A DNA stretch of 64,000 bases from Micromonospora kangleipakensis (lineage in GTDB: Bacteria; Actinomycetota; Actinomycetes; Mycobacteriales; Micromonosporaceae), in assembly GCF_004217615.1 (NCBI RefSeq), contig NZ_SHLD01000001.1:4278001-4342000 (forward strand). Reading direction: 5' to 3'. Numbering within the stretch: the stretch's first letter is position 1; each line of letters opens with the position of its first letter. The notes below the pieces were generated by a model. The model worked only from the letters and a program-made list of their open reading frames with translations. It was not told where the DNA came from and made no database searches. The position numbers and the translations under genes are program-made. This document shows, piece by piece, positions 62,380 to 64,000 of the stretch.

Positions 62380-63611
62380 TCGGACGCACCGCGAAGCTCC
62401 AGGTCATCGCCTTCGTGCTGGTGAGCGTGCTGGGCATCGGCTACGTCGGATTCCGCTACGTCGGCCTCGGCGACCGGCTCTTCGGCGGCGGCTACGTCGT
62501 CCACGTCGACCTGGCCCGGGCCGGCGGCATCTTCGCCAACGCCCCGGTCACCTACCGCGGGGTCCCCGTCGGCCGGGTCACCGCCGTCGCCCTGCGCGCC
62601 GACGGCGTCCGCGCCGACCTGCGGATCGACCGGGGCGTACGGGTGCCGGACGCCCTGCGGGCCGTGGTCACCCAGCGCTCCGCCGTCGGCGAGCAGTACC
62701 TCGACCTGCGACCCGAACGCGACGGTGGCCCCTTCCTCGCCGCTGGCGCCGTCATTCCGGTCGACCGCACCGGCGTCCCGCTCGCCCCGGAGACGCTGCT
62801 GACCAACCTCGACGCCCTGGTCCGTTCGATCGACCCGGACGACCTGACCGTGCTGATCAGCGAGCTGGGCACCGCGTTCGAGGGCAACGAGCGGGCCCTC
62901 GCGCGGATCCTCGACGCCGGCGACGCGCTGCTCGCCGAGGCCGACGCCCGGCTGCCCGAGACGCTGACGCTGATCCGCGACGGGCGCACCGTGCTCACCA
63001 CCCAGGCGGAGTCCGCCGAGGCGCTGCGCCGCTGGTCCGCCGGCCTGGCGCAGCTCGCCGCCACCGTCCGCGCCGCCGATCCCGACCTGCGCCGGCTGCT
63101 CGCCACCGGCCCGCCGGCCGGCGCCGAGCTGCAGGCCCTGCTGCGCGGGCTGGAACCCAGCATCGGCACGCTGCTCGGCAACCTGGTCACCGTCAACGGG
63201 ATCGCCGCCCGCCGGCTGCCCGGCATCGAGCAGCTGCTGGTGGTCTACCCGGTCGCGGTGGCCGGCGGCTTCACCGTCACCCCGGGCGACGGCACCGCTC
63301 ACCTCGGCCTCGTCGTCAACGTGAACGACCCGCCCTCCTGCGTCTATCGCGGCGGCGGCACCCGGTGCAGCGCCCAGGAGCGAGCCGCCGGCGCCGGCGT
63401 ACGCGGGGCGCAGAATGCGCCGCGACCGTCCGGACGCGAGCCCGCTCCCGCCCCGTCGAACCAGGCCGGCCCGGGCGGGTACGACCCGGCGACCGGCCTG
63501 GTGCTCGGCCCGGACGGGCGACCGTTGCAGTTCGGCGGGACCGGCGGGCAGTACCGGACCGCGGGTGACCAGTCATGGAAGCAGTTGCTGCTCGCCGGGG
63601 TGACCCCGTGA
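62376..63611 (+). CDS. mceF: MceF-like MCE domain protein
   Basis: This 411-residue protein has an N-terminal anchor (LQVIAFVLVSVLGIGYVGFR), an MCE domain (LARAGGIFANAPVTYRGVPV, GRVTAVALRADG) and a helical part. RRLPGIEQLLVVYPVAVAGG and LVVNVNDPPSCVYRG are typical of MceF. Gly-rich tail residues include YDPATGLVLGPDGRPLQFGG. GTG 62376 overlaps the mceE stop and has GGAGGAGGG upstream. Confidence 0.92.
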   Translation: MIGRTAKLQVIAFVLVSVLGIGYVGFRYVGLGDRLFGGGYVVHVDLARAGGIFANAPVTYRGVPVGRVTAVALRADGVRADLRIDRGVRVPDALRAVVTQRSAVGEQYLDLRPERDGGPFLAAGAVIPVDRTGVPLAPETLLTNLDALVRSIDPDDLTVLISELGTAFEGNERALARILDAGDALLAEADARLPETLTLIRDGRTVLTTQAESAEALRRWSAGLAQLAATVRAADPDLRRLLATGPPAGAELQALLRGLEPSIGTLLGNLVTVNGIAARRLPGIEQLLVVYPVAVAGGFTVTPGDGTAHLGLVVNVNDPPSCVYRGGGTRCSAQERAAGAGVRGAQNAPRPSGREPAPAPSNQAGPGGYDPATGLVLGPDGRPLQFGGTGGQYRTAGDQSWKQLLLAGVTP

Positions 63612-63634
63612 CCGGCGTACCGGAGGAGGTGGCG

Positions 63635-64000
63635 GTGCCCAACCGCAGGAACACCACCCTGAAAGTGATCAAGGGAGCGAAGTCCGGCGGGCCGACGCCC
63701 ACCCGACGCCGCCTCGTCACCCGTCCGGTGCCCCGACCGGCCGAGCCGATCGAGGAGGTGCTCGAACGCCTCGACCGGGAACCGGTCGACGACCCGACCG
63801 AGCCCGGTGACCTGACCGCGCTCGGCGACCCGGCGGAGGTCGAGGACTTGCCGGACCCCGACGAAGCTCCAACGGGGACGAAGGCACGGACCGCCGAGGC
63901 CGCCGACCACGACGCCGGTCCGCCGGGTCGCCGACGGGCGCTGGCCGGCCTGCTCGCGGTGCTGCTCGCCGCCGCCCTCGCGGCGGCCGGGGTGTACGGG
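63635..64000 (+). CDS. Mce-associated membrane protein, N-terminal part (continues beyond window)
   Basis: The open frame runs through the right edge. GTG 63635 is preferred because GGAGGAGG lies five bases upstream; GTG 63608, overlapping the mceF stop, is an alternative. The visible ~120 residues have a basic start (PNRRNTTLKVIKGAKSGG), an acidic Pro-rich region (DDPTEPGDLTALGDPAEVED) and the start of a membrane helix (ALAGLLAVLLAAALAAAGVY). This layout fits the Mas proteins encoded after mceF in actinobacteria. Confidence 0.75.
   Translation, partial: MPNRRNTTLKVIKGAKSGGPTPTRRRLVTRPVPRPAEPIEEVLERLDREPVDDPTEPGDLTALGDPAEVEDLPDPDEAPTGTKARTAEAADHDAGPPGRRRALAGLLAVLLAAALAAAGVYG

Overview
The window is very GC-rich, uses many GTG starts and has short intergenic gaps, most genes being joined by ATGA/GTGA overlaps. 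It carries a complete mce lipid-import locus, a SigD/ShbA-type sigma factor with an RsdA-like anti-sigma factor, an ECF41 sigma factor and an actinobacterial-type LexA box. Together these point to a filamentous or soil actinobacterium, plausibly of the Micromonosporaceae. No rRNA, tRNA or CRISPR array was seen, so the placement rests on gene content only.

Layout. 1-9.4 kb holds small housekeeping and hypothetical genes: DUF427, DUF2267, a CoA-transferase, GNAT, SRPBCC, dienelactone hydrolase, an aromatic-acid exporter-like protein, an RraA-like protein and a glutamate-synthase-like flavoprotein. 9.4-13.1 kb holds a formate dehydrogenase alpha gene read through an in-frame UGA (selenocysteine) with a recognisable SECIS hairpin. 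It is flanked by remnants of an MmcQ/YjbR gene and of the formate dehydrogenase iron-sulfur subunit. 13.1-28.8 kb holds a PARG-like protein, VOC proteins, LexA-box-controlled dinB, pncB, an FAD monooxygenase, a MerR regulator, a glucosidase-like enzyme, a FetB-like permease, a secreted EEP-family hydrolase, a TAT-exported amidase and an ECF41 sigma factor.

28.8-40.5 kb is a single ten-gene operon. It encodes a LacI regulator, a CUT1 sugar importer without its own ATPase, two different ADP-ribosylglycohydrolase-family proteins, a ribokinase-like kinase, a TIM-barrel/SUMF1-fold fusion, a CaiB/BaiF CoA-transferase and a CitE-like lyase. Three near-identical palindromic operators precede it. The content suggests uptake of a glycoside or N-riboside, hydrolysis, sugar phosphorylation, and CoA activation and cleavage of an acid product. 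I do not recognise this as a described pathway, and it is the best candidate for a new system here.

40.5-45.5 kb is a mirror-image duplication. Two divergent bicistrons each encode an SCP2-like protein followed by a glycogen-debranching-like glycoside hydrolase. They share a 370-bp stretch that is base-for-base identical in inverted orientation, and the inverted symmetry continues through the divergent promoter region.

45.8-53.7 kb holds a PHP-like exported protein, an SDR pseudogene, an SPFH/slipin protein, a PadR regulator with a perfect operator palindrome plus its membrane partner, a CHASE3/HAMP histidine kinase, and a sigma/anti-sigma pair. 53.8-64.0 kb is the mce operon (ATPase, two YrbE permeases, MceA-F, and a Mce-associated protein cut by the window edge).
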